Below, piece after piece: positions 33,586-42,824 of a DNA stretch of 64,000 bases. The notes below the pieces were generated by a model that did not search any database, was not told the DNA's origin, and was given only the letters and a program-made list of their open reading frames with translations. Source of the stretch: VBAU01 sp036005185 (GTDB lineage: Bacteria > Bacteroidota > Bacteroidia > Chitinophagales > Chitinophagaceae). Made by a program: the position numbers and the translations under genes. Position 1 is the stretch's first letter, and each line of letters starts with the position of its first letter. The stretch lies in assembly GCA_036005185.1 (NCBI GenBank), contig DASYQS010000024.1:62001-126000 (forward strand). Reading direction: 5' to 3'.

Positions 33586-34302
33586 CTATTTGCCTACCAA
33601 TTCATAATATACTTTATTTCCCTCAACCACTTCTTTGTAATACAATCCCGATGGGGTGCTATACAATTTTTCCCCTCGTATCACAACGGTCTTGCTATCG
33701 GCTGGTAAATTATCGATCCTGTCGCCTATCATTGGCTCGGATGAAACGCTTTCTTCTCTTTCGGCATTTAATACTCCATCTGTGCCAACAACACTATATG
33801 ACAATCTGTTATTTGCATCTAGCTCCTCTTTATAATAAGTTCCATTTAGCTCGTAATATTTTTGCCCATCAATAACCTTTGGCTTAGCACCAGGAGGTAA
33901 CTCGTCAACAACAGCACCCAATGGAGGCGCGATGACTTCATATTCATTTGCATAAGGCCGGTAATAAGTTCCATTGTAATAATAATATGGATGCGGCCCA
34001 ATATAAAAACTCCTGTACCCATAAGGTAGTGTAGCGATGCGTATGCCAAACGGAGGAACCACTACTTGGAAAACTGATCCGTAAGGACGATAAAAATATC
34101 CATGATGATAACGATAATCATATCCGCCAAAATGAACAGAAACATAAGGACGGACATATGAATAGCTTCTTTGCGAATAATATCGCTGATGGTACCCCCT
34201 ATTGTAATTGTATCTGCCGCGTTGCGCAAAGCTGGTTGAAGAAAAAGCAAAACTGACAAATAGTGTTAAAAGAAAAATGTAAGTGTAGCGTTGGGTTTTC
34301 AT
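33586..34302 (-). CDS. Exported DUF6515 family protein
   Basis: The 238-residue protein has a signal peptide (about 1-26) and an Arg/Tyr/Gly-rich section (RGRYNYNRGYHQRYYSQR). Repeated modules follow, of the form PPFGIRIATLPYGYRSFYIG, then PYYYYNGTYYRPY, and PPGAKPKVIDGQKYYELNGTYYKE. This GxxYY repeat organisation is the mark of DUF6515 proteins in Bacteroidota. They are probably periplasmic or surface-bound; function unknown. Confidence 0.87.
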   Translation of the reverse strand: MKTQRYTYIFLLTLFVSFAFSSTSFAQRGRYNYNRGYHQRYYSQRSYSYVRPYVSVHFGGYDYRYHHGYFYRPYGSVFQVVVPPFGIRIATLPYGYRSFYIGPHPYYYYNGTYYRPYANEYEVIAPPLGAVVDELPPGAKPKVIDGQKYYELNGTYYKEELDANNRLSYSVVGTDGVLNAEREESVSSEPMIGDRIDNLPADSKTVVIRGEKLYSTPSGLYYKEVVEGNKVYYELVGK

Positions 34303-34416
34303 ATAAGCGAGTTTAAAAATTTACACTAAATCTAATCAAAATTGAAGTTGTTTAAAAGTTAATATTAAGATATTTTCAACGATGACCTCTTAGTGATTTG
34401 CAGCATAATATAGCTA

Positions 34417-36879
34417 TTAGTACCATTTATTTCTTTGTTTATCCCAAGTAGTAAGACCAATTTTAAATTGGATGGGATTATTGTATTTATTCGCTGCAGA
34501 GCCTGCAACATAAATTCCGAGTTTGAATTTGCTAAGGGGATCAAAGGGCCATTTAAAAATACGCTCAATGCCTGCGAATGCTTCAACATACCTGAGATTT
34601 TTTTCAGGGGCTACCAAAAAACCACTTCCAATAATTTCTCTCAACTGTAGTTTTTTTAACAAGGGGATTTTATTGAGCAATGCACCATTGAATTCATGCA
34701 CATAGTGTGCTTGATAAAAGCGTTTAAAAACCGGAAAGGTAGAATCCAAAGCTTGAAAAGCTTCATGGGGGTTCATGAATAAAAGAGGATCGCCTTGCCG
34801 TTGAAACTGGTAATCAACCATGCGCAGATCTTTTGTGTTGATAAAACTTCCAGTTTTTATTCTATAATTAGATATTCCAACCAACCCTATCTTAATTTGT
34901 TGTTCCATACCAAACTCCAAATAATCAAAATCAACCTTGCTCCTGAAAATATCAGGAATTCCTTTTCTCATCGTGGCAAAAAAAGTTGGCCATGAAGAAC
35001 CAAGGATCACCTTTTCTTTTGGTTCACGCAAATAACGCTGGAAAGGAGTGTATTGAAGCCTCATTCTGCCATAAAATGCATTGTATGGTTCAAAATGCAC
35101 TGGCTGATTATTGGTAAGGATTTCTCCGAGTAGAGTATCGATCTTTGAATTTGTTTTGTAATCGCTAACAGAACGGCGGAAAGCAAGATCAACACCCGCA
35201 AATAAATAAAGCCCATTTACGATTTCCAAACTATGTTCGGCCCCGATGGTGTTATTTAAATAAACATTGCTCCGCTTAAGCATATTGATCCATGCATCGC
35301 CCTCAAAGAAATGATCAAATTCACGACGCAGAAGAATTCCATAATAGCCGCGGTTAAAGGGATTGTATAATCTGTACAAGCGAAAGCTTCCATTAAAATC
35401 CCGATTGCGGAGACCATAGCTGGCACTGCTGAATATGCTAACATCCTTTTTTGATTTAAATTTTTTGGTGTACGCAACGGTTATACCAATACGACCGCCA
35501 CCAAATTGAAAAGGTTGATAAATATTGGGTATTGTGGGCAGATAAAAACTTCTTTCCTTTTCGTGATTATGGAAGGTTTGACCTGTGATCATTAATTTTT
35601 TCCAAGTGATCTTGTTTATTTTTTTATCTAATGAATCGAGATAAGCCTTTGTGTGTGTTAAATGGAAAATACTGTCATTGTACCGGATGAACCTGATCTC
35701 TTTTTCTGTTAACGGTTCCGCGCGGCTTTGTTGCCAGAACGAAGAATCTTTTTCATAAGCTTCTTGCGCGGTTGAACTGGCTTCTACCCCAAAATATTTT
35801 TTCTCGAAATGTTTTTGTAGCTCAAACTCATTGTAAACAGCAACGGTTTGACCTGATTGTTTCATCTTATTGGTTTTTGAATAATAAGTGAATTGCTGCC
35901 GGGTGATCATCCATGCAAGGTTATTCACCCATTCATAATTCTGCTCTACTTCAAAAAAATCATACTCGGGCAAATGATAGGATGGCAACCGAAACCGTGA
36001 ATGAAGAATAACAAATGAACTATCGGCAACTACAATTTCGCCTTCGATCGTTGCATTGCTCAATTGTCGCGGTTTTATACTTATGGTGTAAATTTTCTTA
36101 TCGCCAAGCTTTTCGATCTTTGTGGTTTTATATTTATACGCGATTAAACCACTGTAACTAACAGGTGAAAGAAATGGAGTTTTTGAAAGTGAAGGAATAT
36201 TGATCAGATTATTATAAAGACTGAAATCTCCTTCGGTAGCTGATAAGTAAAATAAGCTTTCAGCTTTTCCTCTCTTGGTAATCCCAATCCTTTGTTCTTT
36301 CATGCGCCTTGACGATTCGTGATCTAAACGCATGATGATTTCAGCCATTGCCATCTTGTTTAATTCTTCAACATTTTTTTTGTCTGAAGGATTTGTTGTC
36401 TGCTTATCATTTTTCTTTGCGCTTAAGGATTTCTCTTGTGAAGCTTTTATATACACTTGGCAAGAATAAGCACCTGCAGCAGAGACAATATGCTCTTTGT
36501 TTCGGATCACATTGCGGACGATCTCTTCCGCTTTATCTTTCAATTTTGTTTTCACCACAACTTCAGAAAGATTCGCCTCCTCTTCTTCCATAATAACGTT
36601 TTGTACTATTTCTTTACCTTTGGCGATAATCGTTAACAGCTGTGGCTTAAAACCGATCATGCTTATTACCAGATCATACTTTCCTTCTTCAAGCATCAAC
36701 TCATACTCTCCGTTTTCTTTCGAAACTGCACCATAGCCCAGTTCCTTTACCTGTAAGGTTACAAAAGCAAGGGGTTCAAGTTTATTGTCTGTGATTTTTC
36801 CGTGCACCTTAACTAGTTGAGCTCTTGATGTAAAGGCAAGAAAACTAAGCAGCAGGGTAATGAAGAATTTTGATGGCAT
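34417..36879 (-). CDS. DUF5686 outer-membrane protein with carboxypeptidase regulatory-like domain
   Basis: The 820-residue protein has a signal peptide (1-20). A CarboxypepD_reg-like beta-sandwich follows (about 22-100; VKVHGKITDNKLEPLAFVTL and YDLVISMIGFKPQ), then a DUF5686 region that ends in beta strands of an outer-membrane barrel. The final residues (KIGLTTWDKQRNKWY) end in an aromatic residue, as expected for barrels. Role unknown; these proteins are widespread in Bacteroidota and may take part in surface transport or assembly. A good promoter lies upstream at 36901-36932. Confidence 0.9.
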   Translation of the reverse strand: MPSKFFITLLLSFLAFTSRAQLVKVHGKITDNKLEPLAFVTLQVKELGYGAVSKENGEYELMLEEGKYDLVISMIGFKPQLLTIIAKGKEIVQNVIMEEEEANLSEVVVKTKLKDKAEEIVRNVIRNKEHIVSAAGAYSCQVYIKASQEKSLSAKKNDKQTTNPSDKKNVEELNKMAMAEIIMRLDHESSRRMKEQRIGITKRGKAESLFYLSATEGDFSLYNNLINIPSLSKTPFLSPVSYSGLIAYKYKTTKIEKLGDKKIYTISIKPRQLSNATIEGEIVVADSSFVILHSRFRLPSYHLPEYDFFEVEQNYEWVNNLAWMITRQQFTYYSKTNKMKQSGQTVAVYNEFELQKHFEKKYFGVEASSTAQEAYEKDSSFWQQSRAEPLTEKEIRFIRYNDSIFHLTHTKAYLDSLDKKINKITWKKLMITGQTFHNHEKERSFYLPTIPNIYQPFQFGGGRIGITVAYTKKFKSKKDVSIFSSASYGLRNRDFNGSFRLYRLYNPFNRGYYGILLRREFDHFFEGDAWINMLKRSNVYLNNTIGAEHSLEIVNGLYLFAGVDLAFRRSVSDYKTNSKIDTLLGEILTNNQPVHFEPYNAFYGRMRLQYTPFQRYLREPKEKVILGSSWPTFFATMRKGIPDIFRSKVDFDYLEFGMEQQIKIGLVGISNYRIKTGSFINTKDLRMVDYQFQRQGDPLLFMNPHEAFQALDSTFPVFKRFYQAHYVHEFNGALLNKIPLLKKLQLREIIGSGFLVAPEKNLRYVEAFAGIERIFKWPFDPLSKFKLGIYVAGSAANKYNNPIQFKIGLTTWDKQRNKWY

Positions 36880-36900
36880 TAATGGCGATAAAAATGATTA

Positions 36901-36932
36901 CAAAGGTAAAAAGGATAACCGGGGTTTCTAAA
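36901..36932 (-). promoter_or_regulatory. Promoter of the DUF5686 gene
   Basis: On the minus strand TTTAG (complement of 36928-36932), 19 bases of spacer and TACCTTTG (complement of 36901-36908) match the Bacteroidota pattern TTTG-N19-TAnnTTTG with one mismatch in the -33 element. The start codon lies 21 bases further downstream. Confidence 0.65.
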
Positions 36933-37029
36933 AAAAAGACCAACACATAACTGATTTAACAAATTTGAAAAGGAGAAATGAATATGTCGGTAAGCATAAC
37001 AATCTTTGCAATGTTCGAAATAATTTAAA

Positions 37030-37527
37030 ATGACAGCCGATCAGATCATTCAGCTACTGGATTTACGTCCACACCCAGAAGGAGGTTTTTACAAACAAGT
37101 TTACCAGTCGGAAGGGTTTATAGAAAAAAATTGCCTGCCAGCAGCATTTCAAGGGCGGCGCAGGTTTTCTACTTCTATTTATTATTTACTGCAAAAAGAT
37201 GATTTTTCCGCGTTTCATCGAATTAAAAGCGATGAGATCTGGCATTACCATTTCGGCGGGAATCTGATCATTCACTTGTTGACACCAAAAGCGAACTATC
37301 AATATAAAATTTTAGGAAGTGATATTTTTGAGGGAGCAGCATTCCAGATCGTGATTCCAGCAGGTGTTTGGTTTGCGGCAGAGCCGGTTGCAGACAATCT
37401 TTTTACGTTGGCTGGTTGCACCGTTGCTCCCGGTTTTGATTTTGCCGATTTCGAATTAGCGGATAAAAATGAATTACTGCAACAGCTCCCTAATGAGAAA
37501 GAGCTTATCAATCGCCTTTGCCGTTGA
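37030..37527 (+). CDS. Cupin DUF985 family protein
   Basis: The 165-residue protein shows the DUF985 cupin signature: LRPHPEGGFYKQVYQS near the N-terminus, then STSIYYLL, FHRIKSDEIWHYH and the last cupin strand GCTVAPGFDFADFELAD. The conserved His/Glu side chains could hold a metal. Family members resemble RmlC-like sugar epimerases in fold, but no enzymatic activity can be assigned here. Confidence 0.9.
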   Translation: MTADQIIQLLDLRPHPEGGFYKQVYQSEGFIEKNCLPAAFQGRRRFSTSIYYLLQKDDFSAFHRIKSDEIWHYHFGGNLIIHLLTPKANYQYKILGSDIFEGAAFQIVIPAGVWFAAEPVADNLFTLAGCTVAPGFDFADFELADKNELLQQLPNEKELINRLCR

Positions 37528-37620
37528 GTTTTTTCATTATTGAATATTCGCATACCTTGGATGTCCAAAATAATTGTTGGAAAAAATTATTGATCACTCT
37601 CATTAAACAAAGGAGGTATT

Positions 37621-37935
37621 ATGAGCAAAGTTGCATTATTGGTTCGTCTCGAAGCAAGGCAAGGGAAAGAAAAGGAAGTGGAAAACTTTCTTACCGGTGC
37701 ATTGCCGCTTGTTGAAAACGAACCTGCCACCGCTACATGGTATGCTTTACGTCTCGGACCTTCCACATTCGGAATCTTTGACACATTTCCTGATGATGAA
37801 GGCCGTGAGGCCCATCTTTCAGGAGAGGTTGCGAAAGCCTTAAAAGAAAAGGCTGCGGAACTTTTTTCAACACCTCCAAGCATCGAGAAAGTTGATGTGC
37901 TCGCATCGAAAATTCCCGAAATGGAACATCACTAA
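37621..37935 (+). CDS. Antibiotic biosynthesis monooxygenase (ABM) domain protein
   Basis: The 104-residue single-domain ferredoxin-like protein begins ALLVRLEARQGKEKEVENFL and continues ATWYALRLGPSTFGIFDTF, the ABM pattern. Such proteins form dimers and include cofactor-free monooxygenases and heme-degrading enzymes. Nothing here fixes the substrate. An AAGGAGG sequence lies seven bases before the ATG, a strong Shine-Dalgarno sequence that is unusual for this genome. A terminator follows. Confidence 0.87.
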   Translation: MSKVALLVRLEARQGKEKEVENFLTGALPLVENEPATATWYALRLGPSTFGIFDTFPDDEGREAHLSGEVAKALKEKAAELFSTPPSIEKVDVLASKIPEMEHH

Positions 37936-37953
37936 TTTCTTGACATCATTTTT

Positions 37954-37981
37954 AAACGGGATCTTTCAAGATCCTGTTTTT
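37954..37981 (+). terminator. Intrinsic terminator after the ABM gene
   Basis: AAACGGGATCTT (37954-37965) pairs with AAGATCCTGTTT (37968-37979), 12 pairs with one G-T, and continues into a short T-run. Confidence 0.82.
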
Positions 37982-38042
37982 CGAAAAATTTTCATTAAAA
38001 AAGGGACAGCTTGGATCAATTATAATAAGAAAACAAACTTTT

Positions 38043-38393
38043 ATGAAATTCATTTCTCTTGAACCTTTTGTTCCTTCGGGAAATAATTTTGAGGCTTCTA
38101 AACAATTATTTCAGGAACTGGGCTTTAAGATAAATTGGGATGCCGGTGATTATATAGGTTTTCAACGAGATGATTGCAAATTCATTTTACAGAAATACAA
38201 CAATAAAGAGTTTGCTGAAAACTTTATGATCAGTGTCAAAGTGAATAACGTGGATGAATTTTGGAAAGAAGTAAATGAAAAACAATTACCGCAAAAGTTT
38301 GGCATTCGCATAAGTACTCCTACCGAACAGCCTTATGGCAGAGAGGTAAACATTATTGATATTGCTGGGGTATGCTGGCATTTTGTACAGTAA
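38043..38393 (+). CDS. VOC (glyoxalase-like) family protein
   Basis: The 116-residue single-module protein begins SLEPFVPSGNNFEASKQLFQ and ends NIIDIAGVCWHFVQ, in the paired beta-alpha-beta-beta-beta arrangement of bleomycin-resistance/glyoxalase-like proteins. The usual last metal-ligand Glu is replaced by His in CWHFVQ, so binding of an organic ligand rather than catalysis is possible. Function unknown. Confidence 0.85.
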   Translation: MKFISLEPFVPSGNNFEASKQLFQELGFKINWDAGDYIGFQRDDCKFILQKYNNKEFAENFMISVKVNNVDEFWKEVNEKQLPQKFGIRISTPTEQPYGREVNIIDIAGVCWHFVQ

Positions 38394-38528
38394 TAAGATA
38401 ATTCTTTTGGAATTCTTCTTTCTGAAAGTGCTTATTATTCCATTTAGAGAAACACAAATAATACATTCCCCATTACTGGTCTATCAAGAGGAAAACAATA
38501 TCCTAAATTTGCAGCATCTTCATCATCT

Positions 38529-39062
38529 ATGGCAAGAATAAAACCATTGACAGGAACTGAACTCTCATCCTCTATTCAAAAGGCATTCGACGATCATGTA
38601 AAAAAATATCAGAGCCGTATTACTAATATGAAAGCTACGCTCGGGCATTCATTGCCTGCCTTTGAAATATATATGCAGTGGTATGCTTTGTATGCTGAGG
38701 TTAAAAAAATTTTGGGGGAACGGCTAGCTTATTTATTTGCCTGGTCTATTTCACATGCCTCCAATTGTCCATTGTGCTCAACCTATTTCAGAAAGATCAT
38801 TATTGATAAAGGTGAAAATCCTGAAAAGCTGGAATTAGCGGATGATGAAAAGGAAGTGCTGGACTTTGGCAGCGCCATTGCTACTCAGCAAGGCAACATA
38901 AATGATGACATTTATTCTAAACTTGCCAAACAATTTAATGATCAAGAAATGGTGATACTTATTGCTTTTGCCGGACAAATGATTGCAACGAATATTTTTA
39001 ATAACGTAATCGAAACAGAAATTGATGAATATCTGTTTGATTACTTACCGAAATCTCTTTAG
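38529..39062 (+). CDS. Carboxymuconolactone decarboxylase/AhpD-like protein
   Basis: The 177-residue helical protein has a CxxC pair, Cys80 and Cys83 in ASNCPLCSTYFRK. This is the redox-active motif of AhpD-like members of the CMD family. These proteins reduce peroxides through a thiol relay or act as decarboxylases. The motif lacks the classic downstream His of AhpD as far as I can see. It precedes an SDR gene by five bases, so both belong to one operon. A TAAATTTG box is present at 38504-38511. Confidence 0.85.
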   Translation: MARIKPLTGTELSSSIQKAFDDHVKKYQSRITNMKATLGHSLPAFEIYMQWYALYAEVKKILGERLAYLFAWSISHASNCPLCSTYFRKIIIDKGENPEKLELADDEKEVLDFGSAIATQQGNINDDIYSKLAKQFNDQEMVILIAFAGQMIATNIFNNVIETEIDEYLFDYLPKSL

Positions 39063-39067
39063 AAAAA

Positions 39068-39874
39068 ATGAACCCAGATCTAAAAAATAAAGCGGCTTTT
39101 ATTACAGGTGCCGCTCACGGACAAGGAAGAGCTACGGCAATTGCCCTTGCTAAGGAAGGAGTTCACATTATTGCTTTTGACATTGCTAAGCAATTAAGCT
39201 ACCCAGGATATAATCTTGGCTCAGAGGATGATCTGACTTCACTGAAACAAGAAATAGAAAAATTAGGTGTTCAATGTCTGATTCAAAAAGGCGATGTTCG
39301 AAAAGATGCTGATATTACCGAAGCCGTAACTGCAGCAAAAAAACAATTTCAACGTATTGATATTTTATTCAACAATGCGGGCATTTGTGCTTATGGACTC
39401 GCCCATGAATTAACAGAAGAAGAATGGGATGCAATGCTGGATATAAATTTGAAAGGTTGTTGGCTGGTAGCACGCAGAATTATCCCGATCATGATTGAGC
39501 AGAGATCAGGTGTTATCATCAATAATTCCTCAGTGGCTGGTTTGCGTGGCATGAATCGATTAAGTCATTATGCCGCATCGAAATGGGGCTTAACCGGTTT
39601 AACAAAATCATGGGCCATTGAACTGGCGCGATATAATATTCGCGTAATTTCCATCCATCCCACTGGCGTTAACACACCTATGAATGACGGGCTAGCAGAG
39701 TTAGAAGGAGCAACGCCTAAGGAAATCGCAGAACGAAGTGCAGGCAATCTTTTGCCTGTTCCCTGGGCTGAACCTGAAGATGTAGCCAATGCTGTTGTTT
39801 TTTTAGCTTCTGACAAATCACGTTTTATAACGGGATCGCAGTTTGTGTTAGACGCAGGATTATTAAGCCGATAA
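39068..39874 (+). CDS. SDR family oxidoreductase, mycofactocin-coupled type
   Basis: The 268-residue classical short-chain dehydrogenase has the cofactor loop GAAHGQG at 14-20, NNAG in the ILFNNAGICAYG segment and Tyr168-x3-Lys172 in HYAASKWGL. The GAAHGQGR start, a long insert between strands 2 and 3 (YPGYNLGSEDDLTSLKQEIE) and the NLLPVPWAEPEDVANAVVFL ending resemble mycofactocin-coupled SDRs of actinobacteria, which hold NAD permanently. No mycofactocin genes are seen here. It overlaps neither neighbour and is in one unit with the CMD-like gene. Confidence 0.92.
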   Translation: MNPDLKNKAAFITGAAHGQGRATAIALAKEGVHIIAFDIAKQLSYPGYNLGSEDDLTSLKQEIEKLGVQCLIQKGDVRKDADITEAVTAAKKQFQRIDILFNNAGICAYGLAHELTEEEWDAMLDINLKGCWLVARRIIPIMIEQRSGVIINNSSVAGLRGMNRLSHYAASKWGLTGLTKSWAIELARYNIRVISIHPTGVNTPMNDGLAELEGATPKEIAERSAGNLLPVPWAEPEDVANAVVFLASDKSRFITGSQFVLDAGLLSR

Positions 39875-39885
39875 AAATTCTTTTC

Positions 39886-41187
39886 TCACTCCAATATTAA
39901 CGCTAACACACAAAAAATATCAATGATTAAAAGTGTCATTGAAACTTCTTTCCATTTACCACTAACTGCTTTTACTACTGTCCAGCTTAAAAATCCCCAA
40001 ATAATTCCTTGAGTAATTGAATAAGTAAAAGGGATAAGGACCATGGCAAGAAAAGCCGGTATGGCATCATCAAGCTGCAGCCAGTTGATCTTTATGATTG
40101 GCCGAAGCATAAATGCTCCAACCAACACCAGTGCTGGTGCTGTAGCAATAGAAGGTATCATGCCCAGTAAAGGTGCTAAGAAAAGAAAAGGAAGAAAAAG
40201 AAGGGCCGCTACAACTGCAGTAAGTCCAGTGCGTCCGCCTTCTTCAATTCCAACTGCCGATTCAATATAAGCGGTGCCAGGGCTGCTGCCAGCCACTCCA
40301 GCTATAGTAGTGGCTAAAGCATCTGTGATCAACGCACGTTTAATATTTTGCGGGTCTCCTTTTTCATCAACTAAGTTAGCTGCTTCAGATAATCCTACCA
40401 ATGTTGACAAACTATCAAACAGATCAGTGAAAACAAAAGCAAAGATCACAGGAAGTATAGAAAATTTCAGAGAGCTTATAAGATCTAATTTCCAAATGAG
40501 GCTAAAATCAGGCGCCGCAGCGACACCATTAAAATTTACCAGCTTCTCACTCCCACCCCACCACCTGCCAATTGTAAATGCTAATAGTGTTGTGATAACT
40601 ATCCCCAACAAAATAGCGGCTTTTATTTTGCGAACAATAAATATAGCAGTGAGTAATAAGCCTGCTATGAAAACAAGCAATACAGGGTTCAACTTTGCAT
40701 GTGTTACGATAGTGGCTGAGCTTTTGGAAATGAAACCCGCATTGGTTAATCCAATCAAAGTAATAAACAAGCCAATGCCTGCTGCTATTGCATAACGAAG
40801 TGGTTTTGGAATCGCTTTTACGATATAAGTTCGAATATTAAAAATGGAGAGCAGCAAAAAAAATATTCCAGACCAAAAAACCGCACCCAATGCTGTTTGC
40901 CAAGACACACCCATGCCTAATACTGCAGTATAAGTAAAGAAAGCATTGAGTCCCATACCGGGAGCTACTATGATAGGATTGCGAGCGTAAACCCCCATCA
41001 ACAGGGAACTAAAAAAACAAACAATGACAGTAGCTGTCAATACTCCAGCAAATGGCATTCCTGTTTGGCTGAGTATAGCGGGGTTAACAACAATGATATA
41101 AGAAGTAGCAAGAAAGCTTGAAAGCCCGGCAATGATCTCTGTTTGCAGAGTCGTTTTGTTTTGTTGCAGCTTAAAGTAAGAAATCAT
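39886..41187 (-). CDS. NCS2 family purine permease (AzgA-like)
   Basis: ATG at 41187 is preferred over an upstream TTG (41214), giving a 433-residue inner-membrane protein with about 12-14 hydrophobic segments. Family marks are IVVNPAILSQTGMPFAGVLT, the substrate-site region NPIIVAPGMGLNAFFTY and GSSPGTAYIESAVGIEEGGRTGLTA. These point to the AzgA-like branch that imports adenine, guanine or hypoxanthine with protons. It converges with the SDR gene, 11 bases apart. Confidence 0.93.
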   Translation of the reverse strand: MISYFKLQQNKTTLQTEIIAGLSSFLATSYIIVVNPAILSQTGMPFAGVLTATVIVCFFSSLLMGVYARNPIIVAPGMGLNAFFTYTAVLGMGVSWQTALGAVFWSGIFFLLLSIFNIRTYIVKAIPKPLRYAIAAGIGLFITLIGLTNAGFISKSSATIVTHAKLNPVLLVFIAGLLLTAIFIVRKIKAAILLGIVITTLLAFTIGRWWGGSEKLVNFNGVAAAPDFSLIWKLDLISSLKFSILPVIFAFVFTDLFDSLSTLVGLSEAANLVDEKGDPQNIKRALITDALATTIAGVAGSSPGTAYIESAVGIEEGGRTGLTAVVAALLFLPFLFLAPLLGMIPSIATAPALVLVGAFMLRPIIKINWLQLDDAIPAFLAMVLIPFTYSITQGIIWGFLSWTVVKAVSGKWKEVSMTLLIIDIFCVLALILE

Positions 41188-41306
41188 AAGTAAATATAAA
41201 CAGTTGACAAGCAACTACCATTTCTTCCTCAATTTTTCTAAATACAGAAAAATTTGAAAGCGGGAAAACAATTGATCGAGCACTAAAAGAGTGTGCAAAT
41301 ATTTAT

Positions 41307-41334
41307 GGGCATTTGATTAGCAAATGCCCTTTTT
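41307..41334. terminator. Hairpin terminator between minus-strand genes
   Basis: GGGCATTTG (41307-41315) pairs perfectly with CAAATGCCC (41321-41329), loop ATTAG, with a T-run on the plus-strand side. It starts right after the stop of the DUF1772 gene, whose 3' end it may protect or terminate. Confidence 0.7.
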
Positions 41335-41335
41335 A

Positions 41336-41800
41336 TTATATACGCTTTATTATTCCCAAAGTAAAAAAGGCCACACTAGCAATGGAAGTAAAAGTGCGGA
41401 TGGTATGAAATTGATTCCAAGTATGCCGTAAAGATTCCCAATTGGCGGGCACTGTAGTTTCCGTCCAAGTTTTTATTTGATTGTCGATCGGAACTTCAAC
41501 GCCAACGGTGATGATAAGTGTTACCACCATCAACAAAAAAGACAAGCTGTATAAATAAAATGAAATCTTGTTTACCCGGTAGCTTTGCCACATGACCAAA
41601 AGCATCATTAATAAAGTAGTCGGCATCAAAATGCTCATTGGTGTAGCAACATTGGCAATGATAGTTTTACCGATATGAATAAATTCAGCCGCCGAAAAAT
41701 CCGGTATTGAACGGGTCAGCGTAAACCATGTTCCCCAAAAAACACCCATTACTAAAGCGGCTAGGATCAGTGCCGCAAATTCAGTTGTTTTCAATTTCAT
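41336..41800 (-). CDS. DUF1772 (anthrone oxygenase-like) membrane protein
   Basis: The 154-residue protein has four hydrophobic segments (about 8-26, 50-70, 80-100 and 134-152). The DUF1772 pattern is visible: GVFWGTWFTLTRSI, EVPIDNQIKTW and a Trp-rich segment NWESLRHTWNQFHTIRT. The fold is shared with fungal anthrone oxygenases, but function in bacteria is not known. Confidence 0.87.
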   Translation of the reverse strand: MKLKTTEFAALILAALVMGVFWGTWFTLTRSIPDFSAAEFIHIGKTIIANVATPMSILMPTTLLMMLLVMWQSYRVNKISFYLYSLSFLLMVVTLIITVGVEVPIDNQIKTWTETTVPANWESLRHTWNQFHTIRTFTSIASVAFFTLGIIKRI

Positions 41801-41866
41801 GGGTAAAAAACCGAAACTATCATGCCACTAAACCGGAAATCAGTAACAGACTTTCCTGAGTTTAAA

Positions 41867-42700
41867 TCAATTTTCCTTATTTAGCGTGTAACTAAAGTCC
41901 TCATCTCCCACAAATAATCTGCCCTTTGCATCCGTGAAAAGCAATACATTTTCATCCGGTCTCAGCAAATAAATTGACCCATCCTTTCCTCCAAGATCCA
42001 GTTGGTAAATAGTTGCATCATTTTCTCCCTTGATTATTTCCCAATTACCGGTTTTAGGTATCCATTCAAATGCCGTTCCTCTGATGCGATAATTTGTCGG
42101 GTTCCCTGTTCGAGGATCTGCGTACAACACTACTGACCATTTTAATTTGTTACAATCGTGACTAATATGAAGGCCAGGGATAAGTGACAATCCCTCGCAG
42201 GGAGTTCTTCCTTGAAATCTTATGGAATCTTTCAGAATAGTTTTCTTTGCGGTAATGCTGATGGGCTCAGTTTTTCCACGTGTCTCAATACTAAGTGTAT
42301 GGCTCCATCCTCCGGTTCCGTTTAACAGGCTTTTATCTTCATTCAAAAAGTGGAGGAGGCTAGAATTAAGTTTTACAACCGCTAAAGTTTTATTACGATT
42401 ATGGAGATAGTAATAATTTTTTTCTTTGGTCAGCTTATCAGTTAGCTCAATTTTTTTTCCGCCACCTACAAATCCATTTGTTCCTTGCTTGCCAATACCG
42501 TACTGACATGTAAGATGATACTGATCATTTCCAATAATCAATCTCCACCTAATGAAATCAATTGAATCGGAGATGGGAATGCCTAAAAAAGTTTTTACAA
42601 TAGCAGGAGCTGGAGTGCTTCCTATATAGGTGAGCTCTTTTTTATTGAACGAGCAAGCGATAACAGTTATGATGAAAACAGAGGAGAATACGTTTTTCAT
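41867..42700 (-). CDS. NlpE-like (copper resistance) lipoprotein
   Basis: The 277-residue protein has a lipobox VIAC with Cys16, so it is probably a lipoprotein. The C-terminal half (about 160-277) matches the NlpE pattern: FQGRTPCEGLSL, CNKLKWSVVLYADPRTG, NWEIIKGENDATIYQLDLGG and LLFTDAKGRLFVGDEDFSYTL. The N-terminal half has a related beta-barrel-like sequence. NlpE-type proteins sense envelope stress and, in enterobacteria, relate to copper. The call rests on motif resemblance. Confidence 0.72.
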   Translation of the reverse strand: MKNVFSSVFIITVIACSFNKKELTYIGSTPAPAIVKTFLGIPISDSIDFIRWRLIIGNDQYHLTCQYGIGKQGTNGFVGGGKKIELTDKLTKEKNYYYLHNRNKTLAVVKLNSSLLHFLNEDKSLLNGTGGWSHTLSIETRGKTEPISITAKKTILKDSIRFQGRTPCEGLSLIPGLHISHDCNKLKWSVVLYADPRTGNPTNYRIRGTAFEWIPKTGNWEIIKGENDATIYQLDLGGKDGSIYLLRPDENVLLFTDAKGRLFVGDEDFSYTLNKEN

Positions 42701-42824
42701 ACCATTTAATTTGCATAAACCTCATTAATTCCTTTGGTCTCCGAAAATAATTTACATCTCCTGTCTAATTTCCCTGATGAATTGCGAGCCGGGAAAGAGA
42801 TTGATGAATCGTTTTGACGACCTG

